This document shows, in pieces, positions 41,055 through 51,549 of a stretch of 64,000 nucleotides of DNA. The first letter of the stretch is position 1; each line of letters begins with the position of its first letter. The notes beneath the pieces were generated by a model, which saw only the letters and a program-made list of their open reading frames with translations, was not told where the DNA came from and did not search any database. The stretch comes from Tritrichomonas musculus. Lineage: Eukaryota > Parabasalia > Tritrichomonadida > Tritrichomonadidae. The translations under genes and the position numbers were made by a program. The stretch spans positions 806,001 through 870,000 of the forward strand of contig JAPFFF010000014.1 in NCBI GenBank assembly GCA_039105265.1, given 5' to 3'.

Positions 41055-43493
41055 ATGACGATTTTTCAGATCTATGATTTAGATGTTATTTTCCCATATC
41101 AATCAATGTATCCAGAACAGAAAGAATTTATGGGCCAACTTAAGCTTTCTTTTGACGCAAATGGATCCTCTATTTTAGAATTACCTTCTGGCTGCGGCAA
41201 AAATATTACAGTTTTTTCTCTTGTTTTGTCATATCTCGCAGAACATCCAAATATTGGCCCTCTTGTTTATTGTGTCTCTTCTAAAGCATCACTATACCGA
41301 GCAATCCGTGATTTAGAAATAGTTCACAAAGCAAGAGTATTGAAGTCTAATCATGAATTTGATACAAAATTTCATGCTGTCCCATTTTTATCACGCGAAC
41401 TTTCTTGTTTGAATCCAAACGCACTTACTAATCCAAGCATTCCTATATTTTGTGCCCAGTCAACTTTTCCATGGTCTGAAAGTAAATGCCCATTTTATGA
41501 AAACACACCGGACTCACTTCCAGAAGGAGTAATATCAATAGAGGATTTACATACTTTCTGTCAAAAAAATCATTCATGCCCTTATTATACAGCAAGACGA
41601 CTTTGTAAACAAGCAAATGTTATTATATGTTCTACAGAGGAACTTGTTCATCCACGAGGTGGTTTATATTTAAGGAAGATATTACCTACAAATTCAATTA
41701 TTGTTTTTGAAGATGCTAACACAATTGATGATATATGCTGTAATTCCATGAGCTATTGCATTTCAAAATCATGCATCGAAGAAGCAGGGAATGCTGCAAA
41801 ACTTGCCAGAAAAGTTTTATCTCGAGCCAAAGAACATGAACAAGATCTCATTCAAAAAGCTTACAAACGATTAAAAGATGGCTTAAAAATTCCTGATGTT
41901 GAACAAATAATTCCAGAATCAATCGATATATTTAAACATCCAGTTATTGAAGAACATCGATCAATTCGCCCCATACCAGGAAGCTTGAGGAATAGTGATG
42001 TTTTAATTGCTCGTATCATCAACTTTATTCAATATTTACTTCAAATTTTTACAAATACAGACGATTTTATTTTTACTTCAGCTCAAATGCTTGCAGAAAT
42101 TGCAGAAATCGTTTTTATTGAACCTGAAATGCTTCACTTCATGACAACTGCTTTTTCATTTTTTCTAATGAGTCTCAAAGTTGACCTAATAGAAAATTAT
42201 ATTCCTCTTTTTGTTGTTTTGGATTTTGCTGCAATTATTTCCACCTATGAAGATAATATATCTATTTTTTATGATACGCACAATCCAAACAATCGAGATT
42301 CAGAAGATGAAAAATATCGAACTCTTCAAGTAGTTTGTTTAGACGCATCATTGGCTTTCTCACAAATATTGCCTTTTAAACGAATTGTTCTTACAGGCGA
42401 AACAATTTCACCCTTAAGCATGTATTCACAGATTTTGAATTTTGAACCAACATCAATAGTTGATTACACAATTTCTTCCAGTCGTGTTAATGTTCTTCCC
42501 ATAGTTGTTGCTAGAGGAACTGATCAAACTCTTCTATCATCAGCTCTTGATCTCAGCAAGAACTTAAATGGAATTAACAATTACGGAAGACTTATATCAG
42601 ATATTGTGAAAGTTGTTCCAGATGGAATTATTGGTTTCTTCCCATCTTTTCCATTTATGCATGAAATTCTTGAAATGTGGCATCAAACAGGCGTTCTTAA
42701 ATCTATTCTTGATTACAAACCATTGTTTATTGAATATCAGAACCCAGTGAAAACATCATTGATCATAGATAACTATAAAAGAGCTGTTGAAAATGGACGT
42801 GGAGGTGTCTTTTTTGGCGTTTCTTCTGGCTTTGCTTCTGGAGAAATTGATTTTTCAGGTCCTTCTGGTCGATGTGTCATTTTATTTGGTGTCCCAGAAC
42901 CACAAAAGACAAGCTCGATAATTAAAAGCCGATCAGAATTTTTAGATAAGCAATTCCAAATATCAAAAGAAATATTCCAAATTTTCAATTCAATGCGAAT
43001 TGCTTCTAGATGCTTCTCAAAAGTTCTATCATCAAAGAATGATTATGCATTAGTTTTACTCGCTGACCCACGATATGAAAAAGAAGATTACATGACAAGT
43101 CTTTCATCATGGATTAGAAAGAATATTTCAAATAATTCAATCAATCAAAGTGTCGATGATGCTATTGAACAAGCAAAAGGCTTTTATCTAAAAATGTCAC
43201 AACCATTTAAGCATACAAAAGACTCAATTATATTAAATGGATTTCAATCGTGGTGTAAAATGTACGACTTGAAGTTCACAACTGATGAACTTCGTGATTT
43301 CATCAGTTTCTTGAAAGATAAGGAAGAATTCAAAAGAGTTCCCATTGATCAATCTGTTTTCAAAAATAGTGATTCTATGGAAAAATGGTTTACTAACAAT
43401 TGGGCTCTTTTTGATCAGTGTCTTACGAAATGCCATACCGAATGGCAAACAATTAAAAAGAAAGCTAAAGAAATTCAAATTCAGAATATATAG
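41055..43493 (+). CDS. XPD: XPD/Rad3-like protein with altered helicase motifs, 812 aa
   Basis: The start is the ATG at 41055; the upstream frame begins at a TTG. Co-linear with XPD, the TFIIH 5'-3' helicase: FPYQSMYPEQKEFMGQLK, four candidate 4Fe-4S cysteines (118, 133, 145, 175, the last in HSCPYYTARR), the arch region, DASLAFSQILPFKRIVLTGETISPL, VVPDGIIGFFPSF and CVILFGVPEP all align with human XPD. The ATPase motifs are altered: Walker A reads SGCGKN (human SGTGKT), the DEAH box reads EDAN at 219-222 within VFEDANTIDDICCNSMSY, and motif VI around residue 650 reads RCFSKVLSS in place of QCVGRAIRG. The protein probably keeps the fold and TFIIH contacts but has weak or no ATPase. It may be a paralogue or the only XPD; the window cannot tell. 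Confidence 0.85.
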   Translation: MTIFQIYDLDVIFPYQSMYPEQKEFMGQLKLSFDANGSSILELPSGCGKNITVFSLVLSYLAEHPNIGPLVYCVSSKASLYRAIRDLEIVHKARVLKSNHEFDTKFHAVPFLSRELSCLNPNALTNPSIPIFCAQSTFPWSESKCPFYENTPDSLPEGVISIEDLHTFCQKNHSCPYYTARRLCKQANVIICSTEELVHPRGGLYLRKILPTNSIIVFEDANTIDDICCNSMSYCISKSCIEEAGNAAKLARKVLSRAKEHEQDLIQKAYKRLKDGLKIPDVEQIIPESIDIFKHPVIEEHRSIRPIPGSLRNSDVLIARIINFIQYLLQIFTNTDDFIFTSAQMLAEIAEIVFIEPEMLHFMTTAFSFFLMSLKVDLIENYIPLFVVLDFAAIISTYEDNISIFYDTHNPNNRDSEDEKYRTLQVVCLDASLAFSQILPFKRIVLTGETISPLSMYSQILNFEPTSIVDYTISSSRVNVLPIVVARGTDQTLLSSALDLSKNLNGINNYGRLISDIVKVVPDGIIGFFPSFPFMHEILEMWHQTGVLKSILDYKPLFIEYQNPVKTSLIIDNYKRAVENGRGGVFFGVSSGFASGEIDFSGPSGRCVILFGVPEPQKTSSIIKSRSEFLDKQFQISKEIFQIFNSMRIASRCFSKVLSSKNDYALVLLADPRYEKEDYMTSLSSWIRKNISNNSINQSVDDAIEQAKGFYLKMSQPFKHTKDSIILNGFQSWCKMYDLKFTTDELRDFISFLKDKEEFKRVPIDQSVFKNSDSMEKWFTNNWALFDQCLTKCHTEWQTIKKKAKEIQIQNI

Positions 43494-43645
43494 AAAATGA
43501 AATGTTAGATTATTTTTTACTTTAATTATATAATTTACTATTAATAAATAGATATTTTTTATAATAATATTTTAATTTTTTTTTTTCGAAATAGGCGACC
43601 GTTTATAATATCACACTATAGAAAAAATCCGTTAATATACGGTAA

Positions 43646-44560
43646 ATGCCACCAAAGCCAGCACCCGCAGGAAAATCTGGAAAAAATTCAGCAAAAGCAA
43701 CATCGCGATCTACAGCTCGCACAAGAAAATCTAAGACGCCAAAATCAGTTGTTGCTGAAGAAGTTGTAGAAGTTATTTCTCCACCAATGAGAGTATTTTG
43801 CGTAATTGCTCATCCAGAGCCAAATGGTAGATCTTTCTGCCATGCTTTATACAGGAAATGCATTGAAACTTTGAAATTAAATTCGCACGAAGTCATTTCA
43901 GCTGATCTTTACGAATCAGGATTTACTACTTTACCATCTTTAAATGATTTTGATGATAAAGATGTAAGCCTTTCATATCATGAACATCAACGAAGAGGTA
44001 TGTATAAAGAAGATATTTTGAGATATCAAGCAACAATAGAATGGTGCACACATTTAATTCTCTTTACTCCCCTTTACTGGCTTTCTCCTTGTTCAGCATT
44101 AATGGGCTGGTGGGAAAAAGTTTTTGGTGAAGGATGGGCTTTTGCACCTAATAATGAATATGATAAAGGATATATGGCAGGCAAAAAAGCAATGGTTGCA
44201 GTAACATTAGGCCAAGAGCAATATTATTATGGGAAAGATGCAATCAATGTTTCTGTTGAAGAATTAATGTACCCTTTAACATATCGTTGCTTTGCTAAGT
44301 GCGGTTTTACACCTTTAAGGACTCAAGCTTTCTTTGGCTTAAATACAGCTGATCCACAACAAAGAGTTGATATGATCAATGCATGGGCGGAACATGTCAT
44401 GTCTCTTGAATCTCGTGAAACTATAGAATTTTTGACTGCCGAGCAATCTGCACAACATACAATGGAGACCAACAAACCCACGAACAGGAAAGTTCTGGCT
44501 GAATTGGGTGATAAAGTTTTATTAACACCCAAAGATCCATTTGCAATTACATTTGATTAA
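43646..44560 (+). CDS. NQO/MdaB-type NAD(P)H quinone oxidoreductase with basic N-terminal tail
   Basis: 304 residues. Residues 49 to about 250 are a flavodoxin-like NAD(P)H dehydrogenase (quinone) domain: MRVFCVIAHPEPNGRSFCHAL is the FMN/FAD phosphate loop region, then DLYESGF, THLILFTPLYWLSPCSALMGWWEKVFGEGWAF (the family FPLYWFS.PA.LKGW.DRV motif) and AMVAVTLGQEQYYYG. Such enzymes reduce quinones or related electrophiles by two electrons and protect against redox stress. The first 48 residues are Lys/Ala/Ser/Thr/Pro-rich and resemble a histone-H1-like tail more than a hydrogenosomal presequence. The start ATG at 43646 is the only one before the domain apart from the internal Met49. Confidence 0.85.
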   Translation: MPPKPAPAGKSGKNSAKATSRSTARTRKSKTPKSVVAEEVVEVISPPMRVFCVIAHPEPNGRSFCHALYRKCIETLKLNSHEVISADLYESGFTTLPSLNDFDDKDVSLSYHEHQRRGMYKEDILRYQATIEWCTHLILFTPLYWLSPCSALMGWWEKVFGEGWAFAPNNEYDKGYMAGKKAMVAVTLGQEQYYYGKDAINVSVEELMYPLTYRCFAKCGFTPLRTQAFFGLNTADPQQRVDMINAWAEHVMSLESRETIEFLTAEQSAQHTMETNKPTNRKVLAELGDKVLLTPKDPFAITFD

Positions 44561-44880
44561 TTTCTTATTATTTGTTTAAAATCTAATGTTAATTTTACAT
44601 TTTTCGAATTTAATCATGTATTTTTTTTAATTTATATATTATTTATGGTACTTGAACATTATTTAATTAATTAAAATATTTTTTAATTATTTGGTGGAAC
44701 AAAATTCTATTTCAATCATTGATTTGATATTCTAAAATGTAAAATCTATTAATATTATATCAAACTAGTTTCACTTACCACGTAGAAAATAACTGCAAAA
44801 ACAATTGAATGACAAAATCAACTTCAAATTAAAATTATTAAATTAATATTTTAATATATTCGAACTAATAATAAACACAT
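44561..44880. other. intergenic spacer between convergent genes
   Basis: A+T-rich. A short CACTTACCACG stretch near 44772 recalls the 5' end of U1 snRNA but lacks further support. Nothing else seen. Confidence 0.45.
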
Positions 44881-46980
44881 TCAAGACATTGATTTAAGTT
44901 TAAGCATCAACTTATTTTGATAATCAGTTTGTAATTCATCAAGTTCATCTTTTTTCTGTTTAATCATTTCAGGGCTAATTGTGACTTCCTCGTTTTTTTT
45001 CTTCAAAAAAGAAATTTCATTGGTTGCTTCATCAATAAGTGCTTTTATCTCCTTTGCTTTATTCAATGTTTTTTCCTTTTCTTTTTCGACCATACTTTTC
45101 TTTAATTCAAGGATTTCAACTTGATTTTCAATATCACTTATAGAAAATTGTGAGTTTGACGTTTTGTCATAATCAGCACCGAGCAATTCTTTCTTAAGCT
45201 GGATTGTCAACTCTTGAGCTTTACTTTCGAGTTGATTGATTTCTTCAATCAGAACAGAATCATCTTCTTCTGCATTTTCTAGTAGATTATTCAGCTGATC
45301 TTTTAATGGCTGAACATCTATTGGCTTCACTCTCAACTCAACAGGCGCTGGAGGTGTGAAGTGGGGAATCTGTGGCAATTCGAACGAGACAAAGTCGTTC
45401 AAAATCTTCTGAAAAGTCTGACTACGCTCGTCTGCACTCATTGAACTCTGTGAACCGATATCAATTGATTGATTTTGGAAAAAATCGAAAGAATCAGAAT
45501 CATCATTGATTTCATCATTTTGATTGGTTGCTTCAAATTCACCAGTTGATGGAAGATCTTCAATCTGAAGGTGGAAATCGGGAAGATCAACTACATCATA
45601 GAAAATATCAGGTATTTTAGATTTTACAAGCTCTTTGAATTCAATCGCAGGCAAATTTTCTGGAGGTGGACTTAATGGCCTTACCAATTGAATTTGTAAT
45701 GCATCATTTTCTATATTTACACTATCATTTTTATATTGACTTTCTTCTTTAGTCGAATTTTCTTCAAAAAGTTTGCGCTGAGATGCAATAGATTCTTGAA
45801 TTTGCTTGAGAGATTCAACTTTATTAGCAGTTTTGATGAGATTTTTAAGACTATCAGCAAGTTGGACAAGCTCTTGACTTGGTATTGGCTTTTTAATAAA
45901 AGGCATTTTTTTTGGTTCTTCAAATGATGGAATCTCCAGAGATTCTTTGGTTGTATTTATAAATGCATCACTTAGTGAGTTGTAAGGGTGATCCTTTTCA
46001 ACTTGTTGGACAAAATTATTGAATTGCTCTGTGAATATTTGGATCGACCCTTCATCATCATTTGAAATTATAATATTTGGAATTTGGATGGGATGAATTT
46101 CTGTTAATTCATCCATTCTTTGAACTTGATTTTGGAATTTCATATCAAGCTTTTTGAGATCTTGTTCTGTTAGCGATTTTGCAGCTAATTCATTATGAAG
46201 AGATTTTAAATATTCTGCTTGCGATTCATAAGATGAATTAACAAAATGATTTTGATCAACTTGAGTTTGTACCATTTTGTCTATTTCTTGTTGAAGAGGA
46301 TCAATATCTTGAGGTGAAGCTGGTAATTCTGTACAAGAAATTTCCATCAAATTTGGCGCTTTATCGTTAATTGGTATCGGAATTGACTTCAATGACTGAA
46401 ATTCTATATTATCTTTTGGTGAATATCTCATCTCGCATTCTTCGAGTACAATATCATTGAAATGATTAATTGGAAACCAATCTTTCGGGAAATCGCTAAG
46501 TTTTAAAATTTCTTTTTTGATAGCCTTTCTTTCTTTATGAAGTTTTTTCATTTCTTTTTTAATCTTATCAATTCTTAACATTGTACATTCGGAAGATACA
46601 AATTCAATAACTTCATCAATTTTTTCATCAATTTTGCGTTTAACTTCAACCGGAATTTCAAAATTATCACAAGATTGCTGATAACTTTCTATTTTTTGAT
46701 TGATTGCTTTAATTATTTGAAAAAGCTGAGTCGCCTGCTGATTAAGTTGCTCTATTTCAAGATTGCTCTGTAATATTGTTTCACTACATTCTTCGTTTTG
46801 CTCCTTTAATTTTTTTAATTCTTTTTGAAGCATATTAACTTGATATTCTTTCCCAGGAATTTTATTTCTTTTTTCCTGAACTTCATTTTCTAATTTTTCA
46901 ATACCCTTAATTTGCCCAACAACTTCTCCATAAATGTTTGAAAAAGCTCGGAAAACATCAAGCTCTTTTTGCAAAGACAT
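44881..46980 (-). CDS. Coiled-coil protein, 699 aa
   Basis: Not recognised. Residues 5-180 form a long charged coiled coil, 190-560 are mixed helical and acidic or Pro-containing linkers (PPAPVELRVKP, LPSTGEFE), and 560-699 form a second coiled coil. No membrane segment, zinc site or catalytic motif. The ATG at 46978-46980 is preceded by TTAATCATAC, an initiator-like TCA. The layout suits a structural or kinetochore/cytoskeletal rod, with no firm clue. Confidence 0.75.
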   Translation of the reverse strand: MSLQKELDVFRAFSNIYGEVVGQIKGIEKLENEVQEKRNKIPGKEYQVNMLQKELKKLKEQNEECSETILQSNLEIEQLNQQATQLFQIIKAINQKIESYQQSCDNFEIPVEVKRKIDEKIDEVIEFVSSECTMLRIDKIKKEMKKLHKERKAIKKEILKLSDFPKDWFPINHFNDIVLEECEMRYSPKDNIEFQSLKSIPIPINDKAPNLMEISCTELPASPQDIDPLQQEIDKMVQTQVDQNHFVNSSYESQAEYLKSLHNELAAKSLTEQDLKKLDMKFQNQVQRMDELTEIHPIQIPNIIISNDDEGSIQIFTEQFNNFVQQVEKDHPYNSLSDAFINTTKESLEIPSFEEPKKMPFIKKPIPSQELVQLADSLKNLIKTANKVESLKQIQESIASQRKLFEENSTKEESQYKNDSVNIENDALQIQLVRPLSPPPENLPAIEFKELVKSKIPDIFYDVVDLPDFHLQIEDLPSTGEFEATNQNDEINDDSDSFDFFQNQSIDIGSQSSMSADERSQTFQKILNDFVSFELPQIPHFTPPAPVELRVKPIDVQPLKDQLNNLLENAEEDDSVLIEEINQLESKAQELTIQLKKELLGADYDKTSNSQFSISDIENQVEILELKKSMVEKEKEKTLNKAKEIKALIDEATNEISFLKKKNEEVTISPEMIKQKKDELDELQTDYQNKLMLKLKSMS

Positions 46981-48957
46981 GTATGATTAACCTTTATATA
47001 CTTTTTTAAAAATATATTTGGCCTCGATAGAAACTTTTTGTATAATATTTTTAAATAATATATTTGAATAGCAGATTAGATTTGACTTAAGGGTGAAGTC
47101 CATATCTGAATTTCCCTCAATTTTTACAACAAAATTATCTTAATAAATAATTTTTATTTTTTATATTTTTCAATACATGTGTATATTTATAAGAGGGGTC
47201 ATGACTCATAAAAATGGATGTAATTGCTAGTATTAACATTATTTATTATTTAATGACATATTTTATATCATAATATATTTATATTCATTTATATATATAT
47301 TTATATATTTATAATATTAATAATATAATGGGATAATTATGTTTAAATAATTGAGAAAATAATCTATATAAAAAATATAAAATTTATTAAAAATATGTAT
47401 ATATCAAAGTATTTTATATATATTTAAAAATAAATAAGATATATAATTATAACATATAATATATATAATATATATTAAAAATTATAATTCATATTATCAA
47501 ATGAAATAATTGAGAATAAATTCTTCTTTTTTTTTATTTAAATAGCATTAACAAACTGATGTAATAAGTGTATAGATTCGTTTAAATAGAATATGATTCA
47601 ATAAAAGGCATAGGAGGAAAAAAAAATATTTTTATGGTAAAAAATATTTTCTTTTTGTTTTTTAATATTTAACAAATTATAACACATAAAATCAAAATGC
47701 ATCAAAATAAACTAAAATTATATATTGTTAACTATGATATACATATTTATTTTATATTTTTTACAATTTTTATTAATTAAACATTATCTTAATGAAAACT
47801 GGATATATCATTATAAATTAATAATTACAAATATATTAAAATTAATATAAATTATTAAAAAAATAAAATATTAAATTTATGCAGATTAAAAATTGATATA
47901 TTCAAAAAATATTTAACAATTTATACTTAATTCAAAAATGTGAATGAATGTTGATCGAATTTTTTAAAAATGAGCCAAAAACTTAGTATTGAGCAAGATT
48001 TATCAAAAAATTTAAAATCTGAACAAGAAATCAGAGGTGGAAAGTTAAAATATGATCAAATTCTTGACAAAAATATTTATAAAAAATTAAAAAAAAAGAT
48101 AATATGTTAAATTTTCAAGCGGGATGTAAATATTATTATTTATAAATATTTTTATATTGAACAAAACCTTATTCCTTTGTTTTTTTTCTGCAAAATTCTA
48201 AAAAGTTTAGAAATTGTTTTTTTGAACTCCAATAAAACCAAAATGTCGTAATTAATGCGATCTTATAAACATGTTTGTGATTATCTACCATTTGAAACAG
48301 TTTACACTGCAAAAATAATTGATCAATCCTTTTTTTTATTTTATTTTTTTAAAATTATTCATCAGAAATCAAATATTACTAAATTTTATATTATTTTCTT
48401 TGAATGAATGCATAATATCGACTTTTGTAAGATTTGAATTATGTTAATAGGTGTATTTAATAATTTAAAATCATTAGATTTATTTTTTATTTTAGATTTT
48501 ATATGGCATTATTTATATATTATTATATTATATTATATTATATATGCTATTTATCAGAATTATAATGTAGTATTAATCAATATAAACATATTTTAAAATT
48601 ATTTTATATAGATTATTTTCTCAATTATATAAACATAATTATCTTATTATATAATTTAATATTTCAAAATCGTATCTGTGAAAAAAGAGAAAATGTAAAA
48701 TTATAAAATATAGAAAAATATAATCTTAAAATAATTATTCTAAGAGTAAAAAAGTCCCGAGGAATTGAGTTCTGACCCCTCTATATTTATATTATTATTA
48801 AATATTATAAATTTATATATTTCTTTATTTATGAAATTATTTGATAAAAAAAAGAGAGATTAAGTAGGTCTTTTTCAGCTTTATTTGAAAATTTGAATTA
48901 TATTCAATTGCTCTGAATATCTTTTGAATTAAAATATCATGGTAAATATCATAGTTA
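46981..48957. other. 2-kb gene-free, extremely A+T-rich region
   Basis: No ORF of coding character. Near 47193-47208 and 48766-48781 a 16-bp inverted pair (GAGGGGTCATGACTCA and GAGGGGTCAGAACTCA on facing strands) may bound a 1.6-kb non-autonomous element; the TA flanks are off by one base, so the case is weak. At 47089 a TTAAGGGTGAAGTCC stretch resembles the ends of the element at 48958-50907 but has no partner that I found. Confidence 0.4.
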
Positions 48958-50907
48958 AGGGTAAAGTTGGCTTTTCTTTTTTTTGAAATCTTTTAATTTA
49001 TTCTATGTGCTGCTTGAATGAATTGTATGATCATTGAATTTATTTCTATGTAAATTCAATTTTTTCTGAGGGGCATTCAAATGAACAGAAAAAAAAGAGC
49101 TCCACAGAGCTATCAAATCAATTTTTGTACAAAAAAGCATTACAACGTAATGTAAAATATTCTGAATTTTGGATATATAACAAAAAATGGTCCAAATTAT
49201 GAAAAAAATAAAAAATGAAAATATCATAATCCAAAAAATATCAAGAAACCATTTTTTTACTAAAAAAAGTGCATATTTCTATTTTTAAACATATATACAA
49301 GGGGAATCATTTGTTTTTATCATATTTAATTTGAAGAAGACTGAATTACAATGCTTTTTTTTTTTTTAATTTCGAAAAAAATATTTTTTCTACTTAATTC
49401 TATTGATATTGGTTGATATATATTTTTTATAGGAATATTTTAGATTGATATTCGATATTCATTAAGAAAAATATTTGTTTTAAAATGCAATAAAATTATT
49501 TGAAAATTTTATCATGAAAATTTTGATGTTAGCAAGTCGGCTCTTCTCGAATAGGAAACTTTTTGGATTTGTACTAGGAAAATATAATTAATAGCATTTA
49601 TTATAATAAAATGGCCCATTAAAAATTAGAAAATTTGAATCATGGAGAAAATTGAATATTGATATTTCTGTGATTTTTTGATTTGATGGATTTTTCCTAT
49701 TATATTTTATGTAGTATTTGATATATACATAAAATTAAGGAATCTAATTGCGTGTAAAATGAAAAATTGGCACTTTCAAATAAGTTTGTTTTTGAAAATA
49801 TTGAAAGGGTTGAAAAGTTGAATAAAATCAAAAAATAAAAATATTTATCATATCTTATTATTAAAAAAGCAAAAATTATTATAATTTTTATATTAATTTA
49901 TATATAATAATATATATATATTATTTATTAAATATTAATAATATAATGAATATGGAAATAAATATTCTTTTTTTAAGTTAACTTAAAAATTCAATGGAGA
50001 TAAATAATTTTGAATGAATGCTTTTTCGTTTTTTTATTCAAAATTGTGAGATAAAAAATGTTTTTATCTCAATAAATTTATCATAATTTATATATATAAT
50101 ATCAGCTAATAGACATAATAATTAATTAAACTACAAAAACATATATATCCATATATATTAAAAAATATTAATTTATTTTGAACAATAAACTAATTTATCA
50201 ATTGAAACCATAGTTTATATTATTACTTAAGCTTTAATGCATTGCATAAAAATCAAAATAAATAATTAAATTAGTATATTAATCCAAAAAAAAAGTCGAT
50301 TTTTTTTTATTCTTCTATACATAAAAGAAAACAAGATACCAAACTATTTTTTTTCTATATTTAATTGGTTGATTGAATAGAAAAAGTATTATAATAACCA
50401 TTTATCAATTGAAATAGCTATATATTTTTGCTGAATCCATACCAATGTTTTTATAAAATTTCCGAATAAATCCTTTTATTTACGAAATTAAATAATTTTA
50501 AAATTATAAGGTATTCCATATAAAATTTCATTACAAATATCTTTTTTATTTTCATATTGATTCAATAAAACTGTTTTTTGATGAGAGAAATTGGTTCACA
50601 ATTTTTTGAAAGAAATTTTTTTTTATTCAATTATTTGAGAAAATAGAAATTCGAAAAAAACTATCTAAACAAAAATATACTTATTTAAAAAATTAATCTT
50701 AAATTAATTATATTTTTTTAAATTAAGATTATACATGATAATCTTAATGGATAAAATAAAAAATGATTAAACGTTGATTTGATAAAAAATATATAAATTT
50801 TTTATATTTTAATGAAATATCAGATTTGCCATTAGCAAAAACTCATAGAATATTTTGAAAGATATTACAAAAAGTGGAAAAAAGTTGAGAAAAGCCAACT
50901 ATACCCT
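48958..50907. mobile_element. Non-autonomous DNA element with 20-bp TIRs and TA flanks
   Basis: The 20-bp ends AGGGTAAAGTTGGCTTTTCT (48958-48977) and, inverted, AGGGTATAGTTGGCTTTTCT (50888-50907) match at 19 of 20 positions. TA stands directly outside both (48956-48957 and 50908-50909), as for Tc1/mariner-type insertions. The 1.9-kb interior is very A+T-rich and has no credible ORF; the short frame at 49003-49227 looks like chance. The ends are unlike those of the element at 9872-11572, so at least two families of such elements occur here. Confidence 0.75.
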
Positions 50908-51143
50908 TAAATTATTTAAATTTATATTTTATTTATATATAATTATTTATATTATTAATAAATATTAATTAGGTAATTATATACTAAATAAATTAAGATA
51001 TATTTATCCAAAATAAGCTGTTTTGGTATTTGAGTTATCCAATTAAATTAGTTGTCACACGACTGTGGCGGTGTATATAAGATAATTTAGTCGAGGATGA
51101 CAAAAATGTCAATTTTTGGTAGACTGAATGAATTAGAGCTAAG
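50908..51143. other. Junction of A+T-rich host DNA and a repeat graveyard
   Basis: Base composition shifts abruptly near 51050-51210 to a less A+T-rich sequence that includes a GGATAC-GCA-GTATCC hairpin around 51161-51186. No gene recognised. This marks the left side of a region of broken elements. Confidence 0.4.
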
Positions 51144-51419
51144 CTAATGAGCGAAGCGAACGTGGGTAGAGGATACGCAGTATCCGAAACACAGCTTAGT
51201 CAATCTACTAACTTTGCCAGATAACCATTGAGCTGCAAATTTAGATACAAAGAGTCCACAATCAGAAGAATTATCTTGAGCAGGTTTCATTTGATCAATA
51301 TCTTGAATCGCATTGTGATTTCCCATAGGATTTTCTCCAAAAAAGACATCGACAAAGAACTCGAGAATGACCTTCCTAATGGCATACCCTCCCAGTTCCT
51401 CAAAGTCTTTATGAAACAA
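51144..51419 (-). pseudogene. C48/Ulp1-like cysteine protease, C-terminal fragment
   Basis: A fragment of about 90 residues with QDNSSDCGLFVSKFAAQWL, the NDCG-type catalytic Cys region of Ulp1/adenain-like (clan CE) proteases. Only the C-terminal part of such a domain is present. Mavericks carry a protease of this clan, and trichomonads also have host C48 peptidases, so origin is open; the position next to Maverick DNA favours a fossil of such an element. Broken. Confidence 0.6.
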
Positions 51420-51549
51420 TTACAATAATTTACAAATATTTAAAGAAAATTATAAAGATTATTTAAAATACCCATTGTTTCCACATAAACTATGATTTTT
51501 CAGTTTTTCTATGTTTTCACAAATTTCTGAATAAAAGAAAATTGATTGG

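Noticed and set aside
44765-44800. CACTTACC as a possible U1 snRNA 5' end
   Set aside because: The match is only seven to eight bases and no U1 stem-loops follow.
49003-49227. 74-residue minus-strand ORF inside the 48958-50907 element
   Set aside because: Its composition is that of random A+T-rich sequence; no transposase motif.
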